64,000 nt of DNA from Paenibacillus dauci. GTDB taxonomy: Bacteria; Bacillota; Bacilli; Paenibacillales; Paenibacillaceae. Location: assembly GCF_000971985.1 (NCBI RefSeq), contig NZ_KQ040799.1, positions 124,001 through 188,000 on the forward strand. The letters run 5' to 3'. Positions 1-8,910 of this stretch are shown here, piece after piece; positions within the stretch are counted from its first letter, which is position 1; each line of letters begins with the position of its first letter. The notes beneath the pieces were generated by a model. It searched no databases. It was not told the DNA's origin and saw only the letters and a list, made by a program, of their open reading frames with translations. The translations under genes were made by a program, and so were the position numbers.

Positions 1-846
1 AATGGCATACAGTCCCATCTGTGTCAGTCCTACCAGGAAAATGCCGATGATCTTGCCGAACATCTGTGTTAGCGGCGACACACTGGTAATCAGAATCTCC
101 ATCACTCTTGAACTTTTCTCCGCTGTAATCTCCGACGCGATCATATTCCCGGTCATCGTCAGGGAAATAAAGAACAGAATCAGCAGCAGATAGACCAGTA
201 TATAATTTTCCATGGTCAGCGCGCCCGACTTGCTATCTGTGCCTTTCATATCATCCAGCGCAACACGTGTCAGACTGACCGGCGTGCCGATTTCATTCAG
301 CTGGGCTTCTGTCAATTGTCCGCTGGTGACCGAACGAACCTTGGCTGTCTGCGCTGCGGCCTGCAGCATAGCCTGAACACCCGCGTTATTTTTCTCGCTG
401 ACATAGGTGATGGAAGGGAATGTCTCTCCAGCCGCCGGCTTTTGCAGCTGCAGATACCCATCCAGCTTGCCGGCTTCGATCTGCTGGCGCAGCTTCGCGG
501 CATCTGTCGGTTCCGCCTCCCATTCGATCCGGGTTACCCCTGTTCCTCTGAGTGCGTTCACTTCTGCGGCCCCTGCATTACCGGTATTGTTGGCAGCTGC
601 CGGTTTCGTTGCAGCTGTTTTGTCCGCGGCTTCCTTGATCTGCTCGGCGATCTGCTGATACGATCCGCTTGCGATACCAATACGAACCAGATCTTTGTCC
701 GACTGTCCGGAGAATAACTGGATAAAATAAGGAATATTCAGGCCTACGACCAACAGCATCAGCAGCACAAGCGTCGTCCAGCGAAAAGACTTGGTCTTGG
801 TTTTGTTTCGATAGGTAAATCCAATAACTGCACCTAATTTATTCAT
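1..846 (-). CDS. ABC-2 type permease, NatB/YhaP family (partial, 3' end outside window)
   Basis: The frame is open for 282 codons from an ATG at 846 to the window edge, so only the N-terminal part is present. It starts with a short cytoplasmic stretch and a membrane segment (about residues 23-43). A large extracytoplasmic domain of about 150 residues, rich in Ala and Thr, follows, and then further membrane segments that include the family-type stretch around 'ASEITAEKSSRVMEIL'. This layout is that of the NatB/YhaP exporter permease. Its start overlaps the end of the upstream ATPase gene by 8 bp, so the two are translationally coupled and should form one exporter (Na+ or drug/peptide efflux in the family). 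The substrate is unknown. Confidence 0.85.
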   Translation of the reverse strand, partial: MNKLGAVIGFTYRNKTKTKSFRWTTLVLLMLLVVGLNIPYFIQLFSGQSDKDLVRIGIASGSYQQIAEQIKEAADKTAATKPAAANNTGNAGAAEVNALRGTGVTRIEWEAEPTDAAKLRQQIEAGKLDGYLQLQKPAAGETFPSITYVSEKNNAGVQAMLQAAAQTAKVRSVTSGQLTEAQLNEIGTPVSLTRVALDDMKGTDSKSGALTMENYILVYLLLILFFISLTMTGNMIASEITAEKSSRVMEILITSVSPLTQMFGKIIGIFLVGLTQMGLYAI

Positions 847-1744
847 GAGAGGATCCCACCACCTTAATGAAGATTTCATTCAGCGTCGGTTCTTTGACCT
901 CAAATTGGTCGACAGCTCCTTGCGACATGGCCAGCTGCAGAATCTGCTGGGCTGCCTGCTCCTGTTCGATCCGGATCATGTAACGTCCATTGTCCTGACG
1001 CACCACTTCGGTGACTCCTTCGATCGTGTCCAGACCCTGAATTTCGCTGGCAGTCCGCAGCACAACCTTTTCCCGGGGATAGCTGTTCTTGATCTCATTC
1101 AGATCTCCCTGCAGCACCGGCTTGGAGCGGCGCAGGACAGTAATATGACGGCACAACTCCTCGACATGCTCCATCCGGTGGGTGGAGAACAAGATCGCCG
1201 TCCCTTCCTTGCGCAGCTCCAGCACGACCTGTTTGAGCATCTCTACATTGACCGGGTCCAGCCCGCTGAATGCCTCATCCAGAATCAGAATCTTCGGCCG
1301 GTGAATAACAGCAGCGACAAAGCCCATTTTTTGCTGATTGCCCTTGGATAGTTCTTCGATCCGCTTCTCCCGGTATTCCATCGCATCAAAGCGTTGCAGC
1401 CAGTAATCCAGACTCTGGCGCGCATCGGTAGCTTTCATACCGCGTAGCTGAGCCAGATACAGCATCTGATCACTTATTTTGACCTTCGGATACAGTCCCC
1501 GTTCTTCGGGCAAATATCCCATCATCGCCTGCAGCTCGGTCCGGTAGGGCTGTCCGTGATAGCGAATACTGCCTTCATCCGGATGAATCAGTCCCAGCAC
1601 CATGCGCATCGTTGTTGTTTTGCCTGCCCCATTGGCTCCCAATAGTCCGTAGATCTCGCCTTCTTCCACTTGCAGTGACAAATGGTCTACAGCGGTATGA
1701 CCGGCATATTGTTTGACAATTTGGTCCAGCATTAACGGATTCAT
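839..1744 (-). CDS. ABC transporter ATP-binding protein, YhaQ/NatA-like
   Basis: A 301-residue ATPase with Walker A GANGAGKT (about 36-43), ABC signature LSKGNQQK (about 135-142) and Walker B ILILDEAFSGLD. The C-terminal ~80 residues are the accessory domain seen in YhaQ-type proteins. It would energise the NatB-like permease encoded next (8-bp overlap). Upstream it overlaps the preceding ATPase gene by 4 bp (ATGA type), so it belongs to the same operon as the GntR regulator. Confidence in the ATPase role is high; the exported substrate cannot be read from sequence. Confidence 0.9.
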   Translation of the reverse strand: MNPLMLDQIVKQYAGHTAVDHLSLQVEEGEIYGLLGANGAGKTTTMRMVLGLIHPDEGSIRYHGQPYRTELQAMMGYLPEERGLYPKVKISDQMLYLAQLRGMKATDARQSLDYWLQRFDAMEYREKRIEELSKGNQQKMGFVAAVIHRPKILILDEAFSGLDPVNVEMLKQVVLELRKEGTAILFSTHRMEHVEELCRHITVLRRSKPVLQGDLNEIKNSYPREKVVLRTASEIQGLDTIEGVTEVVRQDNGRYMIRIEQEQAAQQILQLAMSQGAVDQFEVKEPTLNEIFIKVVGSSHE

Positions 1745-2712
1745 AAACGTGCCTCCCTGTCTGTTTTCAGATGATGATCCTTAACCCAGCAGGACAGAAG
1801 TTCTTCCCATTCCAGTCCGTGTACCTGAGTGGTAATGCCGCTCTCCTCCGCAGTCTGCTGGAGAATCTGCGCATCTGCTGTCAGGATGCGAACCGAACCA
1901 TCCGGCTTATCATCCCATTCGATAATACCTGGGCACTCCCTCAGCCAGTTCAGCGTCTGTATATCCTGTACAGGATTGATCCATACTTCCTTCCACTGCT
2001 GGTACAATTCATCTTTTTCCTGCATACCGCAGATCTGTCCCTGATGCATCAGCACGACATAGTCGGCCAGCCGCTTAACTTCTTCCATTCGATGCGTCGT
2101 AATTAGAATCGTCAGATCTCTCTGTTCCATGGCCTGGTTCAGCATAATAATCATGTCTTTCCAGGCAAAAGGGTCCAGTCCGGAAGAAGGTTCATCCAGC
2201 AGCAGCAATCTCGGCTTGGCTGCAATCGCTGCTGCCAGTTCGAACTTCTGCCGCTGCCCTTTGGAGATTTTGGATAGCTGCACATCGGCCGGTACGTCAA
2301 ATGCCTGCAGCAGCTGATCAAATTGCTGCTCATCCCAATCAGGATACCAGTAAGCACGAAATCCACCTGCTGTGCGGGCAGTCATACGGTCTTCTTCGCG
2401 GGAAGGTTTTTCCGAGACATAGGCTATTTGCTGTCTCAGCTCCAGTGGCATCTCTCCCTGAACGCTCTGTCCAAACCAGCTAATCTCTCCGCTATCTGGA
2501 TACAGAGTGCGAAGCAGCATATGCAGTAGCGTGCTTTTACCTGTTCCATTCTCGCCGACAAGTGCGGTAATGCAGCCGTGTGGCAGAGACCAGTTCAGCG
2601 GTCCCACCTTATGCTGTCGGCGCTGCTTGCATACATCTTTCAATACGATGACCGAATCCGTATCTTCCATATAATAGTTGTCCGATATATGATGAGCTGT
2701 CGTCTTGTTCAT
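1741..2712 (-). CDS. ABC transporter ATP-binding protein, YtrB-like
   Basis: A 323-residue ATPase with Walker A GENGTGKS (residues 53-60), signature ISKGQRQK and Walker B LLLLDEPSSGLD. The ATG at 2712 has an AGGAG site about 10 bases upstream; an internal Met15 is the alternative. It follows the GntR regulator by 17 bp and overlaps the next ATPase by 4 bp. In Bacillus ytr-type operons a GntR regulator precedes an ATPase of this kind and membrane proteins, which fits. Its membrane partner is probably the 238-residue protein encoded at the head of the operon. Confidence 0.88.
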   Translation of the reverse strand: MNKTTAHHISDNYYMEDTDSVIVLKDVCKQRRQHKVGPLNWSLPHGCITALVGENGTGKSTLLHMLLRTLYPDSGEISWFGQSVQGEMPLELRQQIAYVSEKPSREEDRMTARTAGGFRAYWYPDWDEQQFDQLLQAFDVPADVQLSKISKGQRQKFELAAAIAAKPRLLLLDEPSSGLDPFAWKDMIIMLNQAMEQRDLTILITTHRMEEVKRLADYVVLMHQGQICGMQEKDELYQQWKEVWINPVQDIQTLNWLRECPGIIEWDDKPDGSVRILTADAQILQQTAEESGITTQVHGLEWEELLSCWVKDHHLKTDREARL

Positions 2713-2729
2713 TATTCATCATCTCCTGT

Positions 2730-3122
2730 CTACGAATCTGATTCCCTAGTATCCAGTATCTCCTGAAAAAGCTGTTCCAGCTGCTGACGATTCCAGCCCA
2801 TATTGTAGCTGCGACTGATCATCTCATTCATGAGTTGCCTCACATTCTCTTCGCCCATTCGCGTTCGCACTTCCTGTTCCACACCAGTGACAAAGGTTCC
2901 GGTTCCCTGCCTTGTACGCAGCAGTCCTTCGTTCTCCAGATCCTGATAGACCCTTCGTACGGTAATGACACTGCATCTAAGATCAGAGGCAAACTCCCGA
3001 ATCGAGGGAAGCAGGGTGCCTTCTTCCAACTGGCCGCTGATAATCAGTGCACGCAGCTGATTCTCCACCTGTCGATACAGCGGCTCTGCGCTGTTCTCAT
3101 TAATTTGTACCGGTATTCTCAT
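2730..3122 (-). CDS. GntR-family transcriptional regulator, YtrA subfamily
   Basis: A 130-residue regulator. The N-terminal ~70 residues are a GntR winged helix ('EPLYRQVENQLRALI', then 'LPSIREFASDL' and 'VTVRRVYQDLENEGLL'). A short helical tail follows instead of a large effector domain, which defines the YtrA subfamily. The open frame extends 17 codons further to 3173. The ATG at 3122 is preferred because GGAGG sits 8 bases upstream and the conserved fold begins there. It probably represses its own operon by binding the large inverted repeat at 3911-3957. Family members respond to cell-envelope antibiotics or other stress; the signal here is not known. Confidence 0.88.
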   Translation of the reverse strand: MRIPVQINENSAEPLYRQVENQLRALIISGQLEEGTLLPSIREFASDLRCSVITVRRVYQDLENEGLLRTRQGTGTFVTGVEQEVRTRMGEENVRQLMNEMISRSYNMGWNRQQLEQLFQEILDTRESDS

Positions 3123-3169
3123 GGTTGTTTCCTCCGTATCGTATACTTCTCGACCTCCCTGTGCTGTAT

Positions 3170-3886
3170 TCACATCAGATCACGCTTTTTGGCCTTCCGA
3201 TCTGTCCACCAGAATGCAATAAACATGGCTGCAATTCCCGCTGCCAGCAGAATCCAGACTATCGGCGAACCCAGTCTGTCCTCAACGGAGATTCGCAGCA
3301 GCTGACCCGATATGTTGTTGTGGGTGAATGTTCCTACAGCGCCAACAATAATTAGCACGACCAGCACAATCAGGTTATAGGTACGATATTGCTTGTAATT
3401 CGTAGTAAATTCCCAATAAATATAGACGCTCAGCAGCAACAGTCCGATTCCTCCCCAGGAGAGGGCAAAAGCAAGATAACCACTCAGTGTCATATTCGGG
3501 ATATGCCGTGCTCCAAACCCATATACAATAGTGAAAAAGATAACCCAGTTATAGATAAACATAATGATCATCTGCTGCAGCCTGCTGCCCAGAACTGCAG
3601 CAAACGGAATAGGAAGAGTGCGATAGTATGCAAGCAGCTCGGTGTACATATCCTCACGCATCATACGGAAAGCCCTGCGGGAATAATCGGTGCCCAGCAT
3701 CAGTGCCGAGATCAGCATAATAAAGTCGATCATTCCGGAATCCAGCACTTCGCCAATACTTATAAAATACAGACCTCCTACAAGCAGGCTCATATATAGC
3801 ATGAATGCAGCAGCCCATACAAACATAATCCGGTTCTGTGAAATTTCCTTGCGGGTTAGCACCCAGCCATTTTTGAAATCAAACAT
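3170..3886 (-). CDS. ABC-type membrane protein, first gene of the GntR operon
   Basis: A 238-residue integral membrane protein with about six hydrophobic segments, a cytoplasmic N-terminus ('FDFKNGWVLTRKE') and a basic tail ('WTDRKAKKRD'). This pattern matches permease-like subunits of YtrC/D-type or ABC-2 exporters. An upstream in-frame Met at 3937 lies inside the operator, so the ATG at 3886, preceded by AGAGGG, is chosen. It is the promoter-proximal gene and likely the membrane partner of the YtrB-like ATPase. The exact family is uncertain. Confidence 0.75.
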   Translation of the reverse strand: MFDFKNGWVLTRKEISQNRIMFVWAAAFMLYMSLLVGGLYFISIGEVLDSGMIDFIMLISALMLGTDYSRRAFRMMREDMYTELLAYYRTLPIPFAAVLGSRLQQMIIMFIYNWVIFFTIVYGFGARHIPNMTLSGYLAFALSWGGIGLLLLSVYIYWEFTTNYKQYRTYNLIVLVVLIIVGAVGTFTHNNISGQLLRISVEDRLGSPIVWILLAAGIAAMFIAFWWTDRKAKKRDLM

Positions 3887-3910
3887 GATTACACCCTCTC
3901 TGTGATCATT

Positions 3911-3957
3911 GTGTATAGTGTGTATATCCTTAAGCACAGTATATACACACTATACAC
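3911..3957. promoter_or_regulatory. Operator-like 17-bp perfect inverted repeat of the GntR operon
   Basis: Positions 3911-3927 and 3941-3957 are perfect reverse complements, separated by 13 bp. Each arm contains AGTGTGTATA or its complement, resembling the AGTGTA/TACACT half-sites reported for YtrA-type regulators. The repeat covers the spacer and -10 of the predicted promoter at 3938-3966, so a bound dimer would block RNA polymerase. Binding by the adjacent GntR protein is inferred. Confidence 0.75.
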
Positions 3958-3966
3958 AGTACACAA
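3938..3966 (-). promoter_or_regulatory. Sigma-A-like promoter of the GntR/ABC operon
   Basis: Minus strand: TTGTGT (3966-3961), 17-bp spacer, TATACT (3943-3938), about 50 bp upstream of the first start codon at 3886. It lies inside the inverted repeat. Confidence 0.6.
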
Positions 3967-3981
3967 CCCCTTTTTGGAAAA

Positions 3982-4020
3982 TAAATAAAAAAAGTCCCCT
4001 GGCAGGAGCTGCCAGAGGAC
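3982..4020 (-). terminator. Rho-independent terminator after the 62-residue protein gene
   Basis: Arms 3994-4005 and 4009-4020 pair over 12 positions with one internal C/A mismatch and a 3-base loop. The A-rich run at 3981-3993 gives a U-run on the minus transcript. Confidence 0.75.
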
Positions 4021-4118
4021 ATGTATTTTACAATTTCAGTATGGTTACAATCAATTTCAGGTGGTGCGTGTAATATGAGCGGTAGCCGCTCCTTTCAATG
4101 TGCTGATACACGGGTTCA

Positions 4119-4307
4119 TTAAGAGACGGATGAATTCAGTCGAATCAGTTCATCCTCAACAAGAAGCGTGAGTTCTTCTTCGTATCCTCCAGTTATGTGG
4201 TATTTTCGCACATATTCCTTCACGAATTTCTTTGGATCCTTAGGCCGGAAAATTCTTGTCATCTCCCGTAGACTTTCCTTGACTTCGTTATGACCTTTAG
4301 TTGCCAT
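4119..4307 (-). CDS. Small conserved-type hypothetical protein (62 aa)
   Basis: The ATG at 4307 is preceded by GGGAGGG, 7 bases away. The longer reading to 4511 has an implausible Arg/Ser-rich extension and no ribosome site. The product is charged, mostly helical and soluble ('KESLREMTRIFRPKDPKKFV', then an acidic 'EEELTLLVEDELIRL'). It has no signal peptide, membrane segment or cysteine pair. It is monocistronic, with a terminator at 3982-4020. I do not recognise the family. Confidence 0.65.
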   Translation of the reverse strand: MATKGHNEVKESLREMTRIFRPKDPKKFVKEYVRKYHITGGYEEELTLLVEDELIRLNSSVS

Positions 4308-4777
4308 GGAATTCCCTCCCCAAAACGTGCCTTGTTTTTGAGAACGCCGAAAAGATCCGTGATGTGTAGTGTGATATGAAGTTGTGTCTCGTCTGTGATC
4401 TTTTAGCACTTTCGGTAGGCATTTATCCTTAACAATACCCCTGCAAAGTCGTGCTGAATCATTCCGGCTGCCCGCTCCTATCTTGCTTAACAAGGCCGAT
4501 CTTGCCTGCATAATTCTGGAATCTCTGTAATGACTGTGCCTCTCTGGCGCACTGACTGTTCAGGCATGGCTGTCTACAATCAGTACTTATCTAAGCACCA
4601 TCTAGCTTTATCATACCACATATTGTGGCGGCATATCATCTTTCTGGCATAAGTTATTTAGCGAAATTGGTTTTAATTTTAGGTAGGACTGCCTCAAAAA
4701 GCAGAGATTTGGCAGTAATCATGACATTCTATGCAAATTCGGGTAAAAGACAGTAACCTATCTGAAGGAGAATCCCG
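4308..4777. other. Intergenic region between divergent genes
   Basis: 470 bp holding the promoters of the divergent small-protein and serine-hydrolase genes. No convincing ORF, RNA or repeat was seen. The ribosome site GAAGGAG of the rightward gene is at its right end. Confidence 0.5.
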
Positions 4778-5818
4778 ATGAACGAGAAAATACCCATTCT
4801 AATCTCATCCAATCTGCTTCGTCCTGCTCTGCCTGCCGCCATGGCTGTGAATCCTAAGATTGATGAACAACAGCTTCGCAAAACGGATCAGCGGCTGGAG
4901 CAGGAATATCCACGTATCAACAGCTTCCTCGTCGCCCAAAGTGGACAACTGGTATACGAGAGCTATTATAATGGCAATACAGCCAGTAATCTGGCGGATC
5001 TGCGCTCAGCGACCAAGAGCTTCACCTCGGTGCTGGTCGGTATTGCCAAACAACAAGGGCTGTTCCAGGATATTGATGAGAAGATCGAGCGTTATCTGGC
5101 CGATCAGTTTCCGGCACATCCGTCTGCCGAACTGCGCTCTACGACCATTCGGCATCTGCTTACCATGACAGCAGGATTTGACTGGCAAACCGGCAAAAAG
5201 CTGGGTGAGCCGGATATTCACCAATTTCACCGTACACGTCACTGGGCACGTGCTGCGCTGAAGCGCCCGATTATGCCGGAGACAAGGGATCATTTCCAGT
5301 ATCGCAGTATTGACTCCCATCTGCTCTCGGTACTTATCAGCCGCTGGACCGGACAGGATGCTTTTACGTATGCGAGAGAGCATTTATTCGGACCACTGGG
5401 TATTGAGCAGGCTGCATGGTCACCCTCTCCGGAGGGAGATTCGATGGGTCATGTGGGTCTCTGCCTGACACCACGGGATATGCTGCGCTTTGGTATCTGC
5501 TGTCTGCAGCAGGGGAAATGGCAGGAGCAGCAGGTCATTCCTGCCGATTGGCTGGAAGAGTCCTTTACTCCCCAGTCTGAAGGTTATGCGGGTTATGGTT
5601 ATTACGGATACGGTTGGTGGACAGGCAAGCAGGACGGGCTCGACTATGCCTGCGCTCATGGTCATGGCGGGCAGGAGATTATTATTTTGCCGCAGCTGGA
5701 TACGGTAGTCGTATTTACATCGGACAGCAAAGTCCGCAAGTACAAAAATCCCCGGCATCTGCTGCCGGAGATGCTGTTCCCTGCCCTTCAGGAGGCACAG
5801 CAAGCTGATAGTACATGA
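4778..5818 (+). CDS. Serine hydrolase, class C beta-lactamase/penicillin-binding family
   Basis: 346 residues with the catalytic SxxK tetrad at 77-80 (SATK), a Tyr-containing second motif region ('YRSIDSHLLS', about 170) and an HGHGG motif near 305 in place of KTG. No signal peptide is visible, so it is predicted cytoplasmic, like many esterase/hydrolase members of this family. The ATG at 4778 has GAAGGAG 8 bases upstream. The glycosyltransferase gene follows after 25 bp, suggesting co-transcription. True beta-lactamase activity is not implied; esterase or peptidase activity is equally possible. Confidence 0.85.
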   Translation: MNEKIPILISSNLLRPALPAAMAVNPKIDEQQLRKTDQRLEQEYPRINSFLVAQSGQLVYESYYNGNTASNLADLRSATKSFTSVLVGIAKQQGLFQDIDEKIERYLADQFPAHPSAELRSTTIRHLLTMTAGFDWQTGKKLGEPDIHQFHRTRHWARAALKRPIMPETRDHFQYRSIDSHLLSVLISRWTGQDAFTYAREHLFGPLGIEQAAWSPSPEGDSMGHVGLCLTPRDMLRFGICCLQQGKWQEQQVIPADWLEESFTPQSEGYAGYGYYGYGWWTGKQDGLDYACAHGHGGQEIIILPQLDTVVVFTSDSKVRKYKNPRHLLPEMLFPALQEAQQADST

Positions 5819-5843
5819 ATCCGAGCCGGAAAGGACTATCCCT

Positions 5844-7037
5844 ATGCAGCGTGATTTCCCCTGTGTTCTGATTGTATATGCGAGTTATGGTGATGGACAT
5901 CTGCAGGCTGCCCGCTCTCTTCAGAGCAGTCTGTACGAGCAGGGCATCCAGCGGGTCGTTCTGCTGGATCTGATGGCAGAGTCCCACCCCTGGATCAATG
6001 AGATGACCCGATGGATCTATATGCAGAGCTTCAAGACTATTCCCCGTCTATATGGCTGGGTCTACTACAAAACGCGGAAAATGAAAACAGGGACTGTGCT
6101 TTCCAACTGGCTGCATTCATTTGGTACACGGCGCATGCGTGAAGTAATGGAGTACGAACAACCGCATCTGGTTATACATACCTTTCCACAGCTGGCACTC
6201 CCTCATCTAAAAGCCCGCCGGGAACTAACGACGCCACTGGTGACCATACTGACCGATTATGATCTGCACGGACGCTGGCTGCATCCCCATATCGATCATT
6301 ATTATGTCCCTTCCGGAGAAATGAAAATAGAAGCTGTACGCCGAGGGATTGCAGCAGAGCGAATCAGTGTGGCGGGGATTCCGCTTCATCACAGCTTTGA
6401 ACAGCAGGAGCCGGCTCCAGTCTATCGAAGACAGCTCCTGCTGCAGGCTGGACTTGATCCGAAGCGCAAAACGGTTCTGCTGCTGGCAGGTGCCTATGGG
6501 GTACTGCAACATGTACAGGAAATATGTGAAATGATTCAGCAGCGTGATGATACACAGCTGATTGTTATTTGCGGCAAAAACAAAACGCTATGCGAGGAAT
6601 TGGGCCAACGTTATCAGCACCATGCCCATATACGAATCGAAGGATTTACCGACAGGATGAAGGAATGGATGACGATGAGTGATTGTGTTATCACCAAGCC
6701 CGGCGGCCTGACGATGGCAGAATGCATTAGCTGCCGACTGCCGGCATTGCTGCTTCATCCCGTTCCCGGACAGGAACTGGAAAATGCACGATATCTGGAA
6801 GCCAAGCAGGCTGCACGAATATGCTATTCTCCGCAGGAGCTGCACGGGGTACTCCATAGCGTGCTGGATCAGCCAGAGCTTCTGGAACAGATGCAGCAGC
6901 ATATAGACGCGCTGCGTACGCCTCCTGCCTCGTTACAGATCGCCGAAGATCTGGTGAGCCGCTATCTTACCCACCTTAATGATGAAACAGCTGCTATACG
7001 GCCCAGATTGGCTTTTCGGAACAGCCGTTATGTCTGA
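5844..7037 (+). CDS. UgtP-like glycosyltransferase (diacylglycerol glucosyltransferase family, GT28)
   Basis: 397 residues with a GT-B fold. The N-terminal 'YASYGDGHLQAARSL' (GDGH at 16-19) and following region match the MGDG-synthase-type lipid-binding domain. The C-terminal 'TKPGGLTMAEC' (about 277-287) is the UDP-sugar site. Family members transfer glucose or galactose from UDP-sugar to diacylglycerol at the inner membrane face, supplying glycolipids and lipoteichoic acid anchors. UDP-glucose could come from the galU product encoded in this window. The last ~15 residues look variable. It ends convergently with xpt, 23 bp apart. Confidence 0.88.
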   Translation: MQRDFPCVLIVYASYGDGHLQAARSLQSSLYEQGIQRVVLLDLMAESHPWINEMTRWIYMQSFKTIPRLYGWVYYKTRKMKTGTVLSNWLHSFGTRRMREVMEYEQPHLVIHTFPQLALPHLKARRELTTPLVTILTDYDLHGRWLHPHIDHYYVPSGEMKIEAVRRGIAAERISVAGIPLHHSFEQQEPAPVYRRQLLLQAGLDPKRKTVLLLAGAYGVLQHVQEICEMIQQRDDTQLIVICGKNKTLCEELGQRYQHHAHIRIEGFTDRMKEWMTMSDCVITKPGGLTMAECISCRLPALLLHPVPGQELENARYLEAKQAARICYSPQELHGVLHSVLDQPELLEQMQQHIDALRTPPASLQIAEDLVSRYLTHLNDETAAIRPRLAFRNSRYV

Positions 7038-7060
7038 TCCTGCAGGCAGCAGCTGTAGAT

Positions 7061-7633
7061 TCAGTCGGCAAACTGTACCTGTCCATCTGCAAGACCGGCA
7101 ATACGAACCAAAGATTCGAGTCGATAACCTTCATCCGTCAGCAGCTTGGCTCCAGGTTGGAAGGACTTTTCGATGACGATACCAATGCCGGCCACCTGGG
7201 CACCGGCCTGCTGTACAATCCGTGCCAGTGCAAAAGCTGCCTCTCCATTGGCCAGAAAATCATCGATAATCAGTACCCGGTCTCCGGGATGCATAAATTT
7301 TTTGGAGACCGTAATATCATTGCTCTGCTGCTTGGTATAAGAGTAGGCCGTTTCTACATAGATATCTTCGGTCAATGTCAGTGACTTTTGTTTGCGTGCA
7401 AAAATCAGCGGCACATTCAGTTCCAGCGCGGTCATAATGCCCGGTGCTATGCCCGATGATTCAATTGTAAGTACACGTGTAATTTGTTCATCGGAAAAAC
7501 GGTTGGTAAATTCTCTGCCAATCTCTTTCATCAGTACAGGGTCCATCTGGTGATTCAGAAAGGAATCGACTTTGAGTACATTGCCTTCGAGCGCAATTCC
7601 TTCATTAATTACCTTATTGCGTAACAATTCCAT
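7061..7633 (-). CDS. xpt: Xanthine phosphoribosyltransferase
   Basis: 190 residues, close to the ~194 of Bacillus Xpt, with strong local identity: '[13 protein letters not shown]', '[15 protein letters not shown]' and the PRPP loop '[13 protein letters not shown]'. It converts xanthine and PRPP to XMP in purine salvage. The start at 7633 (MELLRNKV) matches the family N-terminus and has GGAG 9 bases upstream; a longer frame to 7648 is disfavoured. Unlike B. subtilis, no pbuX permease gene follows, and I could not find a guanine-riboswitch consensus in the upstream 750 bp. Confidence 0.95.
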   Translation of the reverse strand: MELLRNKVINEGIALEGNVLKVDSFLNHQMDPVLMKEIGREFTNRFSDEQITRVLTIESSGIAPGIMTALELNVPLIFARKQKSLTLTEDIYVETAYSYTKQQSNDITVSKKFMHPGDRVLIIDDFLANGEAAFALARIVQQAGAQVAGIGIVIEKSFQPGAKLLTDEGYRLESLVRIAGLADGQVQFAD

Positions 7634-8388
7634 AGGACTCATCTCCATCTCTTTTTAATTACATTGTATATACCACATTCATAGTCCAACATCTACAGCG
7701 AACTGCAGGAGCTGCGTATCTCTGTCTACTCTTCTGCCATCTCTCTTCAGCATTTCTTTCCTACTTTAACAATTGAATAGATTGGTACCCTATGGCACAA
7801 ATCGTTAATACTATCGAGTTTTGATGCATTTAGTCGTATTTGCAAGAATTATAATTAATCCGGATTCATTCATCTAACAATGACAAAACGCATCAAATTA
7901 CCTGTTCGCTGTCAAAACGTATAGGCGTGAATACTAGTGAACGCTCCTCTGTTTGGTAGATTCTTTGGGAGTGTGCCGATAAATCACGTGAAAACTTATA
8001 AATTTAGAATCAAATCCGATATATAATAAGGACTGCATTCATCTGGATGTTCTATTATTCCAGTATCTTGTTATAGATTGTTCGCAAATTGAATAATAGT
8101 TAGCAAAAGTATTACATACTGTAGACTTCTCCGTTTTCCTTGCCAGCGTATTATAATACTTTTAAATCTATTATTTATATTTTTTGTAAAAATTGCCTAT
8201 ATAGTAGTGAATAGGCGTATACTATTGAAAATGGAAGTATATTGGTTGTGCAGCACTGTTACGGAAGTTATCCAAAGTAGGCAATCATATCACACCGTGC
8301 TATACTTTATGTATTGTCTGCGGCTTTTCTCCTACTTCTGTTATTATTCAGGTCGCATACATCATAGCTTCACTAGGAGGTCTTTGTA
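7634..8388. other. Long AT-rich intergenic region between xpt and the XRE regulator
   Basis: About 750 bp without a convincing gene. It is clearly more AT-rich than its neighbours and must hold the divergent promoters of xpt and the regulator. Seen here: an inverted repeat GCCTAT/ATAGGC (8195-8200 and 8211-8216, 10-bp spacer) with TATACT just downstream, and AGGAGG at 8375-8380. No purine-riboswitch core or PurR box was recognised. An open frame at 8207-8440 has no ribosome site and overlaps the regulator. Confidence 0.5.
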
Positions 8389-8748
8389 TTGTTCGCCCAA
8401 CGCCTCAAACAACTTCGCAAACGACGAAATATGTCGATGAAAGAAGTCGCAGATTATATTGGAGTAGCCAAAAGTACTTACGCAGGCTACGAGTCCGGCT
8501 ATCGTCAACCCACACTCGAAACGATTCAGGCTATTGCCCGTAAGCTGAATACAACTTCCGATTATCTGCTTGGCTTGACAGAGCAGTATGATCCCATTTC
8601 CTCAAATACGAACGCTCGTGAATTTCTCAACCATGCCCATTTGCACTGGGATGGCGTTCCCCTCGAGGCTGATGATCTTCAGTTGATCCGTCAGCTGCTG
8701 GAGCGTGTCGTACGGGATCGTGCGCACTCTGAAGAAGAACATCATTAA
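8389..8748 (+). CDS. XRE-family transcriptional regulator
   Basis: 119 residues. Residues 1-65 form a Cro/CI helix-turn-helix ('RLKQLRKRRNMSMKEVADYIG', recognition helix around 'STYAGYESGYRQP', then 'TLETIQAIARKLNTTSDYLLG'). The C-terminal ~50 residues are acidic and helical and may dimerise or bind a partner. It starts at TTG (8389) with AGGAGG 8 bases upstream, a usual Bacillota arrangement. It is monocistronic and sits beside the exopolysaccharide locus; a SinR-like role there is only a guess from position. Confidence 0.88.
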   Translation: MFAQRLKQLRKRRNMSMKEVADYIGVAKSTYAGYESGYRQPTLETIQAIARKLNTTSDYLLGLTEQYDPISSNTNAREFLNHAHLHWDGVPLEADDLQLIRQLLERVVRDRAHSEEEHH

Positions 8749-8830
8749 TATTTCACTTCATTCCTGCCCAACATCATGATTAGAATATAGATTCCTACCT
8801 ACCTGTTTCTTTATACTATATGCAGCAATA

Positions 8831-8866
8831 TAAGCCGGTCTGATCGGTCATAAGCAGGCCGGCTTA
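8831..8866 (+). terminator. Possible terminator after the XRE gene
   Basis: Perfect 8-bp arms TAAGCCGG/CCGGCTTA (8831-8838, 8859-8866), followed by a moderately T-rich stretch rather than a clean T-run. Confidence 0.5.
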
Positions 8867-8910
8867 TTCGTGTCTTCTTATATAGCTTTTGTCGAATACC
8901 AATGAAATCC

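Noticed and set aside
4308..4511. N-terminal extension of the 62-residue protein
   Set aside because: The extension is Arg/Ser-rich without a ribosome site, whereas the internal ATG at 4307 has GGGAGGG at good spacing.
7650..8000. Guanine riboswitch upstream of xpt
   Set aside because: The minus strand shows fragments such as ATCTACC, but not the paired stems and conserved loops of the purine aptamer.
8207..8440. 77-codon open frame before the XRE gene
   Set aside because: No ribosome site, Tyr/Cys/Ser-rich composition, and it overlaps the start of the regulator in another frame.
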